64,000 bases of DNA from an uncultured Christensenellaceae bacterium (lineage in GTDB: Bacteria; Bacillota; Clostridia; Christensenellales; Borkfalkiaceae). The notes below the pieces were generated by a model, which searched no databases, had not been told where the DNA came from, and saw nothing but the letters and a program-made list of their open reading frames with translations. Below are positions 8,655 to 17,560 of this stretch, in pieces. Position 1 is the first letter of the stretch. Each line of letters begins with the position of its first letter. Where the stretch lies: contig CAJUKJ010000001.1 of the NCBI GenBank assembly GCA_910587365.1, positions 117,808-181,807 on the forward strand, in the 5' to 3' direction. Both the position numbers and the translations under genes were made by a program.

Positions 8655-9578
8655 ATGATTGTAACCGTTTGTCCCAGTCCGTGTATCGATGTGAACATAG
8701 AAGTTGACTCGTTAAGTGTGGGAATGTCAAATAAAATTATCAGTAAAAAAACTTTCTATACGGGAAAAGCTTTAAACGTTGCCATCGGTCTTGCAAGGCT
8801 TAAAGAGGATGTTTTTGCAACAGGCTTTATGTATGAGGAAAACGGCGTTCAATTCGAGCGCGAGCTTCATCGTGAGGGTGTGCCGTACCGTTTTATTTGG
8901 AGCGAGGGCAGGGTTCGTGAAAATTATAAATTTATAGACCACAGGTCAATGCTTACCGAGGTGGACGATATCAGTCCATGTGTGGGCAGGGAAAAGCAGA
9001 ACGAGCTTATTAGTTTTATATCAAGCATTTCACAAAAGCTTGACGGGATAGTTCTTTCGGGGGGACTTGCAAAGGGTATGCGTCCCGATTTTTATTCCGA
9101 CGTTTTAAATGCTGTTCCTTCTAACAAGGTAAAGATTGTCGATACAGAAGGCGAAAGGCTTATGCAGGCGTTGAAATGCGGTGTTAAGCTTGTTAAACCA
9201 AATCTTGACGAATTGGAACGCACTTTAAAGAGGGCGTTAAATTCCAAAGAAGATATGCTGCGCGGCTGCCGTGAAATTTTAGATAAAGGTGCGCAGTACG
9301 TTTTACTTTCACTCGGAAAGAAAGGGGCAATTATAACGGACGGTAATAAAAGCTATCACTGCAAAAGTGTGAACGTTGCTAAAAATTCTACTGTAGGCGC
9401 GGGCGACGGGATGGTTGCCGCTGCCGCAGGCGCACTTGTGAAGGGTGCTGATATGAAGGATGTTTTGCGTTGCGGTGTGGCAGCAGGAACGGCTGCTGTA
9501 ACTTCGCCCGAAAGCATATCTTTTAAAAAAGACAAATATGAGGAAATACTTTCCTCGTTGACAGTTGAAGAAATTTGA
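8655..9578 (+). CDS. PfkB-family sugar-phosphate kinase (1-phosphofructokinase-like)
   Basis: A 307-residue ribokinase-family kinase most like the FruK/LacC branch, which phosphorylates fructose 1-phosphate or tagatose 6-phosphate. The N-terminal CPSPCID and the anion-hole motif VGAGDG at about 247-252, with its catalytic Asp, are clear. The substrate motif reads YTGKALNVAIGLARL, where canonical FruK has GGKGxNVA, so the exact substrate is uncertain. No PTS or fru regulator gene is next to it. SD AAGGA precedes the ATG by seven bases. Confidence 0.8.
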   Translation: MIVTVCPSPCIDVNIEVDSLSVGMSNKIISKKTFYTGKALNVAIGLARLKEDVFATGFMYEENGVQFERELHREGVPYRFIWSEGRVRENYKFIDHRSMLTEVDDISPCVGREKQNELISFISSISQKLDGIVLSGGLAKGMRPDFYSDVLNAVPSNKVKIVDTEGERLMQALKCGVKLVKPNLDELERTLKRALNSKEDMLRGCREILDKGAQYVLLSLGKKGAIITDGNKSYHCKSVNVAKNSTVGAGDGMVAAAAGALVKGADMKDVLRCGVAAGTAAVTSPESISFKKDKYEEILSSLTVEEI

Positions 9579-9587
9579 AAATAACAC

Positions 9588-9616
9588 TTGAAATTTACGG
9601 TTATATAATGTATAAT
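9588..9616 (+). promoter_or_regulatory. Promoter for the 9647 gene
   Basis: TTGAAA (9588-9593), 17 bases, TATAAT (9611-9616); starts about 30 bases before the ATG. Confidence 0.75.
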
Positions 9617-9646
9617 TAAATAAATTATTTTGGAGTAGGATTTATT

Positions 9647-10168
9647 ATGTGGGATAGCAATGCGCCTTTACAGCTTTTAAAATCGATGCCCGAAAAATTG
9701 AGCAAAGAAAACCTTGAAAAATTACAGTTGGTTTTAGAAGCCGATAAATATAAAAACAGCTTAGTCAGCGGTTTCGACCTATGCGGAATGTACGCGCCCT
9801 TTTGTAAGGGCTGTAAAAAAACAAGCATTTATCCTTGCGCAATATCATACGTAAATATGATGCGTTCAAACGGAATGAATGTTGAAATTGACGCAAGACC
9901 CGTTTCGGGGGAGAACAATAATTTTTCTTCCAAGCCACAAATAACGGAAAAACCCGTAAATAGCGTCGTTGAAGAAGTTGCGGTTGCCGATGCGCGGCAG
10001 GAAGAAGTTATTGAAATAAAAGAAGCGGAAACAGTGAAAACGGAAAAAATTATATCAGAACAAAACACTGTCGTTGAAGAGGTTAACCCTGCTGCAAAAC
10101 ATATTGAACCTGTTAAAGATAGGGCAGGTCGTAAAATAAGAATTGCGGTAGCAAGGAAAAAATTATAA
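9647..10168 (+). CDS. Unrecognised cysteine-containing protein with acidic tail
   Basis: 173 residues in two parts. Residues 1-90 hold a compact helical region with four closely spaced cysteines (LCGMYAPFCKGCKKTS and IYPCAIS), suggesting a small metal or disulfide site. Residues about 95-173 are low-complexity and rich in Glu, Val and Lys, ending in a basic stretch (RKIRIAVARKKL). No signal peptide or membrane segment. A near-consensus promoter and SD-like GGAGTAGG support expression. I do not recognise the family and assign no function. Confidence 0.65.
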   Translation: MWDSNAPLQLLKSMPEKLSKENLEKLQLVLEADKYKNSLVSGFDLCGMYAPFCKGCKKTSIYPCAISYVNMMRSNGMNVEIDARPVSGENNNFSSKPQITEKPVNSVVEEVAVADARQEEVIEIKEAETVKTEKIISEQNTVVEEVNPAAKHIEPVKDRAGRKIRIAVARKKL

Positions 10169-10186
10169 AATAATATTGATTTGATT

Positions 10187-10216
10187 AAACTTCCCAAGTT
10201 ATCTTAGGAAGTTTTA
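10187..10216 (+). terminator. Weak hairpin terminator before DUF362 gene
   Basis: Stem AAACTTCC/GGAAGTTT (10187-10194 and 10207-10214) with a short T tail. The next gene starts 20 bases later. Confidence 0.45.
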
Positions 10217-10236
10217 CTGTATATAAGGAGTTCATA

Positions 10237-11103
10237 ATGAAGTCAAAAGTTTATTTTTCAAGACAAATTACTCCCGAAAATGTTGCAAGTTTATATAAAC
10301 TGCTCGGCAAAAAATTGAGCGGCAAAGTTGCCGTTAAACTACATTCGGGCGAAGTCGGCAACCAAAACTTTTTAAAGCCCGATTTCTGGAAACCTATTAT
10401 TGAACAGGTTGGCGGAACCGTAGTGGAATGCAATACTGCCTATGAGGGCGAACGCAATACTACGGCAAAACACCTTAAAACAATGAAACGCCACGGTTGG
10501 ACTGAATATTTTGACGTCGATTTATTGGATGCCGAGGGCCCCGATTTGGTGCTTGATATTCCCAACGGTAAAGTTATACATAAGAATTATGTCGGTAAAA
10601 ATCTTAAAAATTATGATTCGTTGCTTGTGCTTTCCCATTTTAAAGGGCATCCTATGGGCGGATACGGTGGAGCTTTGAAACAGCTTTCCATTGGAATTGC
10701 TTCTTCATACGGTAAAGCTTATATTCACGGAGCGGGTGTTGCGGAAGATATCTGGACTTCGGATCATGACAGCTTTCTTGAATCAATGGCGGATGCCGCA
10801 TTGTCTATTGTAGATTATTTTAAGGATAATGCGGTTTACATTAATGTAATGAAAAATATGTCGGTTGACTGTGACTGTTGCGCTGTTGCGGAAGATCCTT
10901 GCATTAAGGATATCGGTATACTTGCCTCAACCGATGCGGTAGCTATTGATCAGGCTTGTATTGATTTGGTTTATGCGGCTAAGGGCGACCCAGGGCAGAA
11001 ACACTTTCTTGAAAGGGTGGAAAGCAGAAACGGAGTACATACTATTGAGGCCGCTGCGGAGCTTGGTGTAGGTTTAAGGGATTACGAGCTTATTGAGGTT
11101 TAA
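10237..11103 (+). CDS. DUF362 domain protein
   Basis: 288 residues matching the DUF362 family, recognisable from KVAVKLHSGE near residue 30, SHFKGHPMGGYGGALK near 130-146, and a C-terminal block with CDCC followed by DIGILASTDAVAIDQACIDL. Many family members carry a ferredoxin domain; here there is none beyond the four cysteines of the CDCC/DPC region. Biochemical role unknown. SD AAGGAG is well placed. The next two genes follow closely (ECF S component after 14 bases, then an overlapping DUF1893 gene), suggesting a three-gene operon. Confidence 0.85.
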   Translation: MKSKVYFSRQITPENVASLYKLLGKKLSGKVAVKLHSGEVGNQNFLKPDFWKPIIEQVGGTVVECNTAYEGERNTTAKHLKTMKRHGWTEYFDVDLLDAEGPDLVLDIPNGKVIHKNYVGKNLKNYDSLLVLSHFKGHPMGGYGGALKQLSIGIASSYGKAYIHGAGVAEDIWTSDHDSFLESMADAALSIVDYFKDNAVYINVMKNMSVDCDCCAVAEDPCIKDIGILASTDAVAIDQACIDLVYAAKGDPGQKHFLERVESRNGVHTIEAAAELGVGLRDYELIEV

Positions 11104-11117
11104 ACAAGGAGTTGAGA

Positions 11118-11696
11118 ATGTTAGATTTAGTTTTAAAAAGACACAGTATAGCATTCAGGGTATCGGTTAAAAGTATTGTATCTATACTTATGGTAGTTGT
11201 TGCTGTTGCGCTGCCACAGATTTTCCATATTGCAGGCGGAGTTTCCGCCGGTGCAGCTTATTTGCCTATGTATGCTCCCGTTTTGCTTGCCGGCTGTCTT
11301 TTGGGTTGGCAGTGGGGGCTTGGAGTGGGAATTTTATCGCCGCTGGTAAGCTTCGGCTTCTCGTCAATTGCTTTGGATTCTGCAATGCCTGCACTTTCAA
11401 GACTTCCATTTATGGTTTTGGAGCTTTCCGTATTCGGATTGGTAAGCGGCTTGTTTTCAAAAAAAATACAGACAAATTCATTATTTGCTTTCCCTGCGGT
11501 AATACTGTCGCAAATATGCGGAAGAACGGTCTATGTAATTTATAATCTTATAGCAGGAAGGCAGTTTCCCGAACTTTTAACTGCGATTCAGACGGGACTT
11601 ATCGGTTTATATTTACAGGCGGCTGTAATTCCGTTTGCCGTAATATTGCTTTCAATTGTGTTAAAGCGTGAAAGGGAAGAACAGGGAAATGAGTGA
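11118..11696 (+). CDS. ECF transporter S component, substrate unknown
   Basis: About 192 residues with roughly six hydrophobic segments, the size and pattern of a substrate-binding S component of an energy-coupling-factor importer. The GVSAGAAYLPMYAPVLLAG region resembles the conserved loop and helix that contact the EcfT/EcfA module. The frame is open from TTG 11112, but the SD AAGGAG at 11106-11111 points to ATG 11118. The ECF energising genes are not in the window. Because it sits between DUF362 and DUF1893 genes, a redox or metal cofactor is a possible substrate, but that is speculation. Confidence 0.8.
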   Translation: MLDLVLKRHSIAFRVSVKSIVSILMVVVAVALPQIFHIAGGVSAGAAYLPMYAPVLLAGCLLGWQWGLGVGILSPLVSFGFSSIALDSAMPALSRLPFMVLELSVFGLVSGLFSKKIQTNSLFAFPAVILSQICGRTVYVIYNLIAGRQFPELLTAIQTGLIGLYLQAAVIPFAVILLSIVLKREREEQGNE

Positions 11697-12108
11697 TTTG
11701 GATAGGGCAAAAGAACTTTTGCAAAACGACTGTTGTACTTGCGCATTAGTCTGCGGCGAGAAAGAGTACCTATGCGACAAGCGGGGCATTGCTCCGCTTT
11801 TAGATTTTATTGACAGAGGCTATAATTTAAAAAATTTTTCCGCTGCCGATAAAATAGTAGGTAAAGCTGCAGCATTGTTATATGTTCATTTGGGAGTCAA
11901 ATGCGTGTATACGCAGGTTTTAAGTCAATATGCAGAAGAGGTATTTCGTAAGCACAGAATATTTTTTGAATTCGGCATTAAAACGGAAAAAATAATAAAT
12001 CGCAGCGGCGATGGAAATTGTCCTATGGAACAAACGGTTTTAAATATCGATGACCCCGTAACAGCAATTCCTGCGTTGAGGCAGAAATTAAATTCTTTGT
12101 TAAGCTAA
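11689..12108 (+). CDS. DUF1893 domain protein
   Basis: 139 residues of the DUF1893 family, a small uncharacterised protein with conserved cysteines (CCTCALVCG near residue 14-22) and the block AADKIVGKAAALLYVHLGVK. The ATG at 11689 overlaps the S-component stop by eight bases, indicating translational coupling. A GTG at 11668 would extend it but has no better SD. Linkage to DUF362 and an ECF S component suggests a shared cofactor or redox job, with no direct proof. Confidence 0.85.
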   Translation: MSDLDRAKELLQNDCCTCALVCGEKEYLCDKRGIAPLLDFIDRGYNLKNFSAADKIVGKAAALLYVHLGVKCVYTQVLSQYAEEVFRKHRIFFEFGIKTEKIINRSGDGNCPMEQTVLNIDDPVTAIPALRQKLNSLLS

Positions 12109-12162
12109 AATATTTTATTAATAAAATGTCGGCAGTAGTTTCTACAAAACGCAAAAAGATAA

Positions 12163-12191
12163 GCCTTTCCGCAATGAAAATACGGAAAGGC
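12163..12191 (-). terminator. Terminator for tRNA-Thr
   Basis: Nine-base stem GCCTTTCCG/CGGAAAGGC immediately 3' of the minus-strand tRNA, followed on that strand by a T-rich stretch. Confidence 0.55.
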
Positions 12192-12193
12192 GT

Positions 12194-12269
<76 letters not shown>

Positions 12270-12289
12270 AATATTTAGCTTACTTGAAT

Positions 12290-12318
12290 ATTATATTTTA
12301 AATACATTCCGTTGTCAA
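12290..12318 (-). promoter_or_regulatory. Consensus promoter for tRNA-Thr
   Basis: On the minus strand TTGACA, 17 bases, TATAAT, exact sigma-A consensus, starting just upstream of the tRNA. Confidence 0.85.
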
Positions 12319-12357
12319 TTCATTTTTAATACATTAACGCAAATTTTTGAGGTAAAA

Positions 12358-13263
12358 ATGCAAAGTAACAATATAGAAAAGGTTGCCGTAAGGGTAGCGG
12401 TTACAACTATTATAATGAATGCCGCTCTTACGGTATTCAAATTGCTTGCAGGCATTTTCGGAAAATCTTACGCGCTTATTTCCGATGCTATCCATTCCGC
12501 CTCAGACGTGTTTTCTACAATAATAGTTTTATTGGGGATTAAAATTTCCGCAAAGAAGGCAGATAAAAATCATCCTTTCGGACACGAGAGGTTTGAATGT
12601 GTTGCGGCAATTGTACTTGCTGTTGTTCTTTTTGCAACAGGTGTTGGAATAGGGTATTCGGGTATTAGCAATATAGTTACAAAGGAATATGAAAATTTTG
12701 AAATTCCTAAGATTATAGCTCTCGTTGCTGCTGCGGTTTCTATAGTAGTTAAAGAGGGAATGTTCTGGTACGCGTATATTGCAGCTAAAAAAGTCAATTC
12801 TTCCGCACTTAAAGCCGACGCTTGGCATCATCGCTCCGATGCACTATCTTCAATAGGTAGTTTGGTCGGAGTAATCGGAGGATTATGCGGGGTTAAAATT
12901 CTTGACTCGGTTGCGTGTATCGTCATTTGTCTGTTAATTCTTAAAGCCGCAATTCAAATTTTTTGGGATGCCATAAAGAAAATGACAGACGAAGCTTGTG
13001 ACGAAAAGACGGAAAACGAAATTAAATCTTTTATAAGCAATTGCGAAGGGGTATGGCGCGTTGATAAATTACTTACAAGAATGTTCGGAAATAGAATTTA
13101 TGTTATTGCGGAAATAGCCTGTAAAGCGGATATTCCGCTTTATGAAGCCCATTCTATAGCCGAAACAGTGCATAAAGGAATTGAACGGCAATTTCCGCTC
13201 GTTAAACATGTAACGGTACACGTTAATCCGTATACGGAAGAACCGGAACAGGAAGAATATTAA
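12358..13263 (+). CDS. Cation diffusion facilitator transporter
   Basis: 301 residues of the CDF family, which exports divalent metals (Zn, Fe, Mn, Co or Cd) in exchange for protons. Metal-site motifs are visible: SDAIHSASD at about 41-49, HPFGHERFE at about 69-77 and DAWHHRSDALSS at about 157-168. There are about six membrane segments and a C-terminal cytoplasmic domain with a conserved HVNP near the end. The SD GAGGT is five bases before the ATG. The metal cannot be named from sequence alone. Confidence 0.93.
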   Translation: MQSNNIEKVAVRVAVTTIIMNAALTVFKLLAGIFGKSYALISDAIHSASDVFSTIIVLLGIKISAKKADKNHPFGHERFECVAAIVLAVVLFATGVGIGYSGISNIVTKEYENFEIPKIIALVAAAVSIVVKEGMFWYAYIAAKKVNSSALKADAWHHRSDALSSIGSLVGVIGGLCGVKILDSVACIVICLLILKAAIQIFWDAIKKMTDEACDEKTENEIKSFISNCEGVWRVDKLLTRMFGNRIYVIAEIACKADIPLYEAHSIAETVHKGIERQFPLVKHVTVHVNPYTEEPEQEEY

Positions 13264-13266
13264 AAT

Positions 13267-13290
13267 AACCCGCAGAACAGTCTGCGGGTT
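13267..13290. terminator. Bidirectional terminator between convergent genes
   Basis: Ten-base stem AACCCGCAGA/TCTGCGGGTT with a four-base loop and T-rich flanks on both sides, between the CDF gene and the DnaD-like gene. Confidence 0.85.
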
Positions 13291-13295
13291 TAATT

Positions 13296-15005
13296 TTATT
13301 TTAAAGAAGCAATAAATTTTTTCATGCAAGTACACGGCTTTCCGTTTTGGTCATAACCGGTGTCATTGCAGATTTTGCATGAATAGCGTGGGGTAAAATT
13401 AGTTTTATCTATGCCAAGCTCTTTAAGCCGTTTGTCGCCTTGAATTTCAAGCCCGCCGATTCTTTTAGTTAGTTCGTCTGCCGCATTTGGATTTCTTAAT
13501 TCGGCAAAGGCAAGCTGAATGGAAAGCTCGTTTAAATCCCTGTAAATTTTACCGTAAATATCATCTGAGAGTGCGCGGTTAAGAGCTTTTTCTGCGGCGT
13601 CTTCTGCGGCGTGGCGTAAATTGTGGTAATGCCGCTCTATTTCGGCGCGGCTGATTGTAGTATCTGTCGTTGCAGCTTTAACAGATAAAGATTGAATTTT
13701 ATCGGGAGTGAACGTTCCTTCCGATTTCCAGGTGGAGAGTATGCCGTTCATATATGCAGTAGGGTTAGATTTTCCTGCGGAAAGCTTAGCTGCTTCCAAA
13801 ATCATCTCGTCTGAAAAATCCCAGCTTTTCCATCTTTTAAGGCTTTCCCTGTCCCAGGCAATTACTTTTCTTGTAAGTCCGCACAAATTCAGAATGTTTT
13901 TAATAAATCCGTCTTGTGCGTTCAATTTGCCGATATATTCATTTACTCCCGTATCTGTAACAATTCCATCATTATATAATTTGTTTATAAATTCGTGCAT
14001 GTCTTCAAAAGACTTCATATTGTGTTTAAAACAGTACATCGCAACTGTTTTCATACACTCAAACGAGTAGCCGTAATCGTACCAAACGTTGACGTAATTT
14101 TCTACGTAAGGTGCAGTGTTTTGCATATATACACCAAGTGCGCGTGCGATATCGAGCGTTGCATTGAAAACGGAATTTTTATTTTTACAGTAATCGCAAA
14201 TTTCTTTTATGTCGAATTTTTTATTCTTATAAAGCTCGGTAAGTGCCGCATCAAGCTTTTCTGCGGTCTTGGCTTTAAACTGTTTAGATGCGGCGGCTAT
14301 GGCATCGTCCTCGAAACCAAGCTCTGCAGTCCACTTTTTATATAATTTGTCATCCTCGAAATCAGGTTGTCTGTTAATACCTGCCGAAGCGAAAATTTTA
14401 ATCAGCGCAGGAGTAGAGGAAGTATACGCCGAAAGCTTTTCGTCGACTTTTTTTGCCGTCGTTACTCCGTCGTCGGCAAAGCTTTTGGCGACTTTTTTTA
14501 TGTACTGGAACCTTATATTGTCGCCCTTTAAATTAGCGCAATAAGTAATAATCATAATCAGTGCGTCCTGTTCAAAACCGTATTCCTCCAATAAAAGGAA
14601 GTACTCCCTGAATTCGTTGGGAGAAATCATTCTGCCTTTAATGATATTTTGAACAGTCTTTGTAAAATCGGCATACTTTTCAGGTTTAAATTTTTTCGGT
14701 GTGCCGTAAACATTATCCGCATCAAGGATTTTGACCTCAAACGGAGCAAGCGATAATACGGAAACGAGTTCAAACTCTTCAAGATATTCAAAATAATTTT
14801 TTGCCTCGTCCTCCGTAATCGATAGATGTTTTGCCAAATCTTCAAGCGTGTAGGAAGAAAGCGCGTTTTGATAAACGTAAAGCGAAAACAGATAAACCTT
14901 TACGGCAATAGGTTCAAGGACAGGCAAATATTTAGTTATAAATTTATTTTCAACGCTTGTAAAAGATTTTTTAGCAAGATCGTCTGAAACCGAAACCAAA
15001 GCCAT
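13296..15005 (-). CDS. DnaD-domain primosomal protein with C-terminal zinc motif
   Basis: 569 residues. The N terminus (YLFSLYVYQNALSSYTLEDLAKHLSI) is a winged-helix DnaD/DnaB-type domain. It is followed by DnaD-like helical repeats, including the segment KRWKSWDFSDEMILEAAKLSAGK and LSTWKSEG, which carries the DnaB2/YxxxIxxxW-type signature. The last 35 residues hold CKICNDTGYDQNGKPCTC, a four-cysteine knuckle normally at the N terminus of the helicase loader DnaC. Such proteins act with DnaC to load the DnaB helicase. SD GGAG precedes the ATG by eight bases. No dnaC lies within the window beside it. Family is firm; the exact partner is inferred. Confidence 0.85.
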   Translation of the reverse strand: MALVSVSDDLAKKSFTSVENKFITKYLPVLEPIAVKVYLFSLYVYQNALSSYTLEDLAKHLSITEDEAKNYFEYLEEFELVSVLSLAPFEVKILDADNVYGTPKKFKPEKYADFTKTVQNIIKGRMISPNEFREYFLLLEEYGFEQDALIMIITYCANLKGDNIRFQYIKKVAKSFADDGVTTAKKVDEKLSAYTSSTPALIKIFASAGINRQPDFEDDKLYKKWTAELGFEDDAIAAASKQFKAKTAEKLDAALTELYKNKKFDIKEICDYCKNKNSVFNATLDIARALGVYMQNTAPYVENYVNVWYDYGYSFECMKTVAMYCFKHNMKSFEDMHEFINKLYNDGIVTDTGVNEYIGKLNAQDGFIKNILNLCGLTRKVIAWDRESLKRWKSWDFSDEMILEAAKLSAGKSNPTAYMNGILSTWKSEGTFTPDKIQSLSVKAATTDTTISRAEIERHYHNLRHAAEDAAEKALNRALSDDIYGKIYRDLNELSIQLAFAELRNPNAADELTKRIGGLEIQGDKRLKELGIDKTNFTPRYSCKICNDTGYDQNGKPCTCMKKFIASLK

Positions 15006-15172
15006 TTTTTTAAACTCCGTTTTAATGCTTGATTTATTCTTATAAAAGGACTATAATAATTAAGTAAATTATATTATAAGTGTAAGAACCAAAAAAATCA
15101 AATACATTTGTCGTAATTTGCCTTAAATTTTTAGACTCGGTTTTTCCAAATTATTGTATTAGGAGTGTAATT

Positions 15173-16849
15173 TTGTCAAATATATTAACCCCGGCAACCT
15201 TATGGAGCGATTTTGACGACTCGCTTGACGTTTCGGCAAACGCTTTAAGAAGCCATATTGAAGACGGAATTAAATATGAAAGCATAAACCTGCTCGGAAG
15301 GGAAACGGGTAAGGGCAGGGTGGTAATTTACGGTGTTTTTGCAAGCAACGAAACTTCGCCTGCAAGTGAAACTGTAATTATTTTCCCCGACAGTTGCGAC
15401 GGAATTGATGAAACGGTTTTGAAATCTTTTGTAAAAAGAGGCTATTCCGCGTTTATGGTAGATTACCGTGGGGAATGGGAAGGGGCAGAATTCTCTACCC
15501 GATATCCTGAAAATATAGATTATGCAAACACGTTAAGGTGCGGAAGATTTAAAGATTACGTAGACGAATCTGCCGATAAAACAAGCTGGTACGAATGGGT
15601 GGCAGTCGGAATTTATGCTCGCAAATATGTAATAGAGCGAACAGGTAACGACAATATTGCGGTTGTTGGTATAAGGGACGGCGGGGAAATTGCCTGGAAA
15701 ATTGCCGTTGCGAAGAAATTTAAGTGTATAATTCCCGTGTGTGCTGCCGGCTGGCTGGCATATTCGGGAATAAGCAAATTCAAATCGGATGAACAAAAGC
15801 TTGATACGGAAAGATACCGTTTCATTGCCGGAATAGATTCGCAGGCATATGCTCCTTACGTGCAGTGTCCTGTAATGTTGCTGTGTTCCACAAACGATTC
15901 AAGATTTGACTATGACAGGGCTTATGATACTTTTTCGAGGATAAATACAGAGTTTGCGGGCGAAAGCGTTATAACATATTCAGTACAAAGTTATTCTACA
16001 ATAGATAAGAAGAGTACTACGGATATGTATATGTTTTTGGATAAATATCTTAAAAACCGTCAGGTATTTATTCCACAGCCGGTAGAAGTGGCGGTATCTG
16101 TGGATGAAGAGCAAAACCTTGTAGCGAATGCCAAATTCGACAGCCAAGGAGTTGTCGAAGAGTTCGGTATGTATATGGCGGAAGACTGCATCGACCCTGT
16201 AATCAGGGAGTGGACGCTATGTCCGTCTTCAAAGGTGGTTTCCGAATATGAACGCAAAATTTACCTTGATATCTATGCGGAAACTTCAACTTTGTTCGTT
16301 CTTTGTTTTGCAAAGTATGCCAATGGTTTTACTATCTGGTCAAAAATGGCGATAAAGAAAATAAGCGGTAGATTTAAAAATAATTGCGGAAAATGCCGTG
16401 TTATTTATTCAAGTAAAAACGGCACGAGCGGCTTTTTTGTTGCCGGTCCGCGTTCTACGGCAGTGGGAGGGGTGTTTATTACCGATGACGCGTTGGTCCC
16501 CCATATCGTTACCAAAAACAAGGGTATAAACGGAATTTATGCTGCAAACGGTCTTACCACTTACAGGATAAACAGTCCAAGGTTTGCGCCCGCAAGGGAT
16601 AATGTTTTAAAAATTGATGTATTCTGTGATGAAACGGCTGAAATTACGTTTATTATGGATGATACAAGCGAGGGCGAAACTTACAAATGCAGCCAAAGCG
16701 TGCTTGGTGGAGTATGGCAAAGCCTGATTCTTGAAAGCAAGCTTTTTAAAACGGTCAATGGTGTACAGTTGGTGGATTTTGCCCGTAATCTTAAATTTTG
16801 TATAACATGTGAAGGAAAATACGCTATTAACAACGTTATGTGGCTTTAA
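15173..16849 (+). CDS. Alpha/beta-hydrolase-fold protein with altered nucleophile elbow
   Basis: 558 residues. Residues about 20-310 have the alpha/beta hydrolase layout of acetyl-xylan-esterase or dienelactone-hydrolase relatives: VIIFPDSCDG, a RGYSAFMVDYRGE strand-turn, and CPVMLLCSTNDSRFDY, which matches the usual acid region. The nucleophile elbow, however, reads VVGIRDGGE, so the serine of GxSxG is missing. Residues about 330-558 form a second, beta-rich region of unknown type. There is no signal peptide. TTG start with AGGAG seven bases upstream. It overlaps or abuts the signal peptidase gene, implying co-expression. It may be a non-catalytic or differently reacting member. Confidence 0.65.
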   Translation: MSNILTPATLWSDFDDSLDVSANALRSHIEDGIKYESINLLGRETGKGRVVIYGVFASNETSPASETVIIFPDSCDGIDETVLKSFVKRGYSAFMVDYRGEWEGAEFSTRYPENIDYANTLRCGRFKDYVDESADKTSWYEWVAVGIYARKYVIERTGNDNIAVVGIRDGGEIAWKIAVAKKFKCIIPVCAAGWLAYSGISKFKSDEQKLDTERYRFIAGIDSQAYAPYVQCPVMLLCSTNDSRFDYDRAYDTFSRINTEFAGESVITYSVQSYSTIDKKSTTDMYMFLDKYLKNRQVFIPQPVEVAVSVDEEQNLVANAKFDSQGVVEEFGMYMAEDCIDPVIREWTLCPSSKVVSEYERKIYLDIYAETSTLFVLCFAKYANGFTIWSKMAIKKISGRFKNNCGKCRVIYSSKNGTSGFFVAGPRSTAVGGVFITDDALVPHIVTKNKGINGIYAANGLTTYRINSPRFAPARDNVLKIDVFCDETAEITFIMDDTSEGETYKCSQSVLGGVWQSLILESKLFKTVNGVQLVDFARNLKFCITCEGKYAINNVMWL

Positions 16850-16851
16850 AA

Positions 16852-17532
16852 ATGTTAAAGAAAGTAAACGTCAGCTTATATTCAAAAAGCGATAAGTCAA
16901 AACTCAATATTTTAATTAACGCTTTAATCGTTATAATTGCGGTTATCGTAATATGTGAAATAGCTTTTTCTGCTACGTATTCGGGAATTTACGTTGTAGG
17001 AACGTCAATGAACGATACATTAATAGGTGCAACTGTTGAAACCGAACCCGGAGGGGATTACGTTTATGTTAACAGACACGCTAAACCCACTTACGGCGAC
17101 GTTGTGGTTGTGTTTAAAGACGATAGGTTTACTATTATAAAAAGGGTTGTTGCCTTTGGCGGCGACAGCGTTAAACTTATTGACGGGGTTCTTTATATCA
17201 GGTATGCGGGCAGCGAAGAATTTCAATTGGTTGAAGAAAGCTATGTTTCGCCTGAGCATAATACGGGAAAAGGTCCGCAGAAAATATCGTTTCCTATTGA
17301 AAACGGCTTTGTAAAGGAAGAAGGTTTTTTCGTTAAGGAAGGTCATATGTTCCTTCTCGGCGATAACAGGGACGTAAGTCTGGACAGCAGGGAAAGCGGA
17401 GGACGTAGTTATTCGCTCAATGACTTATACGGCGTAGTAACTAAGTGGTCGTTAAAGCATAAAAGCTTTTTTACCTCGTTGCATAAATATTTTGATTACG
17501 ATTTACCGAGGTATTTCGGTATTAAAAAGTAA
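16852..17532 (+). CDS. lepB: Type I signal peptidase
   Basis: About 226 residues: cytoplasmic basic start, one membrane anchor at about 22-45, then the peptidase domain outside the cell. The Ser/Lys dyad is present as Ser52 in VGTSMNDTL and Lys97 in IIKRVVAFGGDSV, and the GDNR motif appears as LLGDNRDVSLDSR. It removes signal peptides from exported proteins. The frame may begin at GTG 16840, overlapping the previous gene, or at ATG 16852; neither has a good SD, so translational coupling to the hydrolase-fold gene is likely. Confidence 0.93.
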   Translation: MLKKVNVSLYSKSDKSKLNILINALIVIIAVIVICEIAFSATYSGIYVVGTSMNDTLIGATVETEPGGDYVYVNRHAKPTYGDVVVVFKDDRFTIIKRVVAFGGDSVKLIDGVLYIRYAGSEEFQLVEESYVSPEHNTGKGPQKISFPIENGFVKEEGFFVKEGHMFLLGDNRDVSLDSRESGGRSYSLNDLYGVVTKWSLKHKSFFTSLHKYFDYDLPRYFGIKK

Positions 17533-17560
17533 AAATTAACAGTTTCGGAGAATGTAAATA

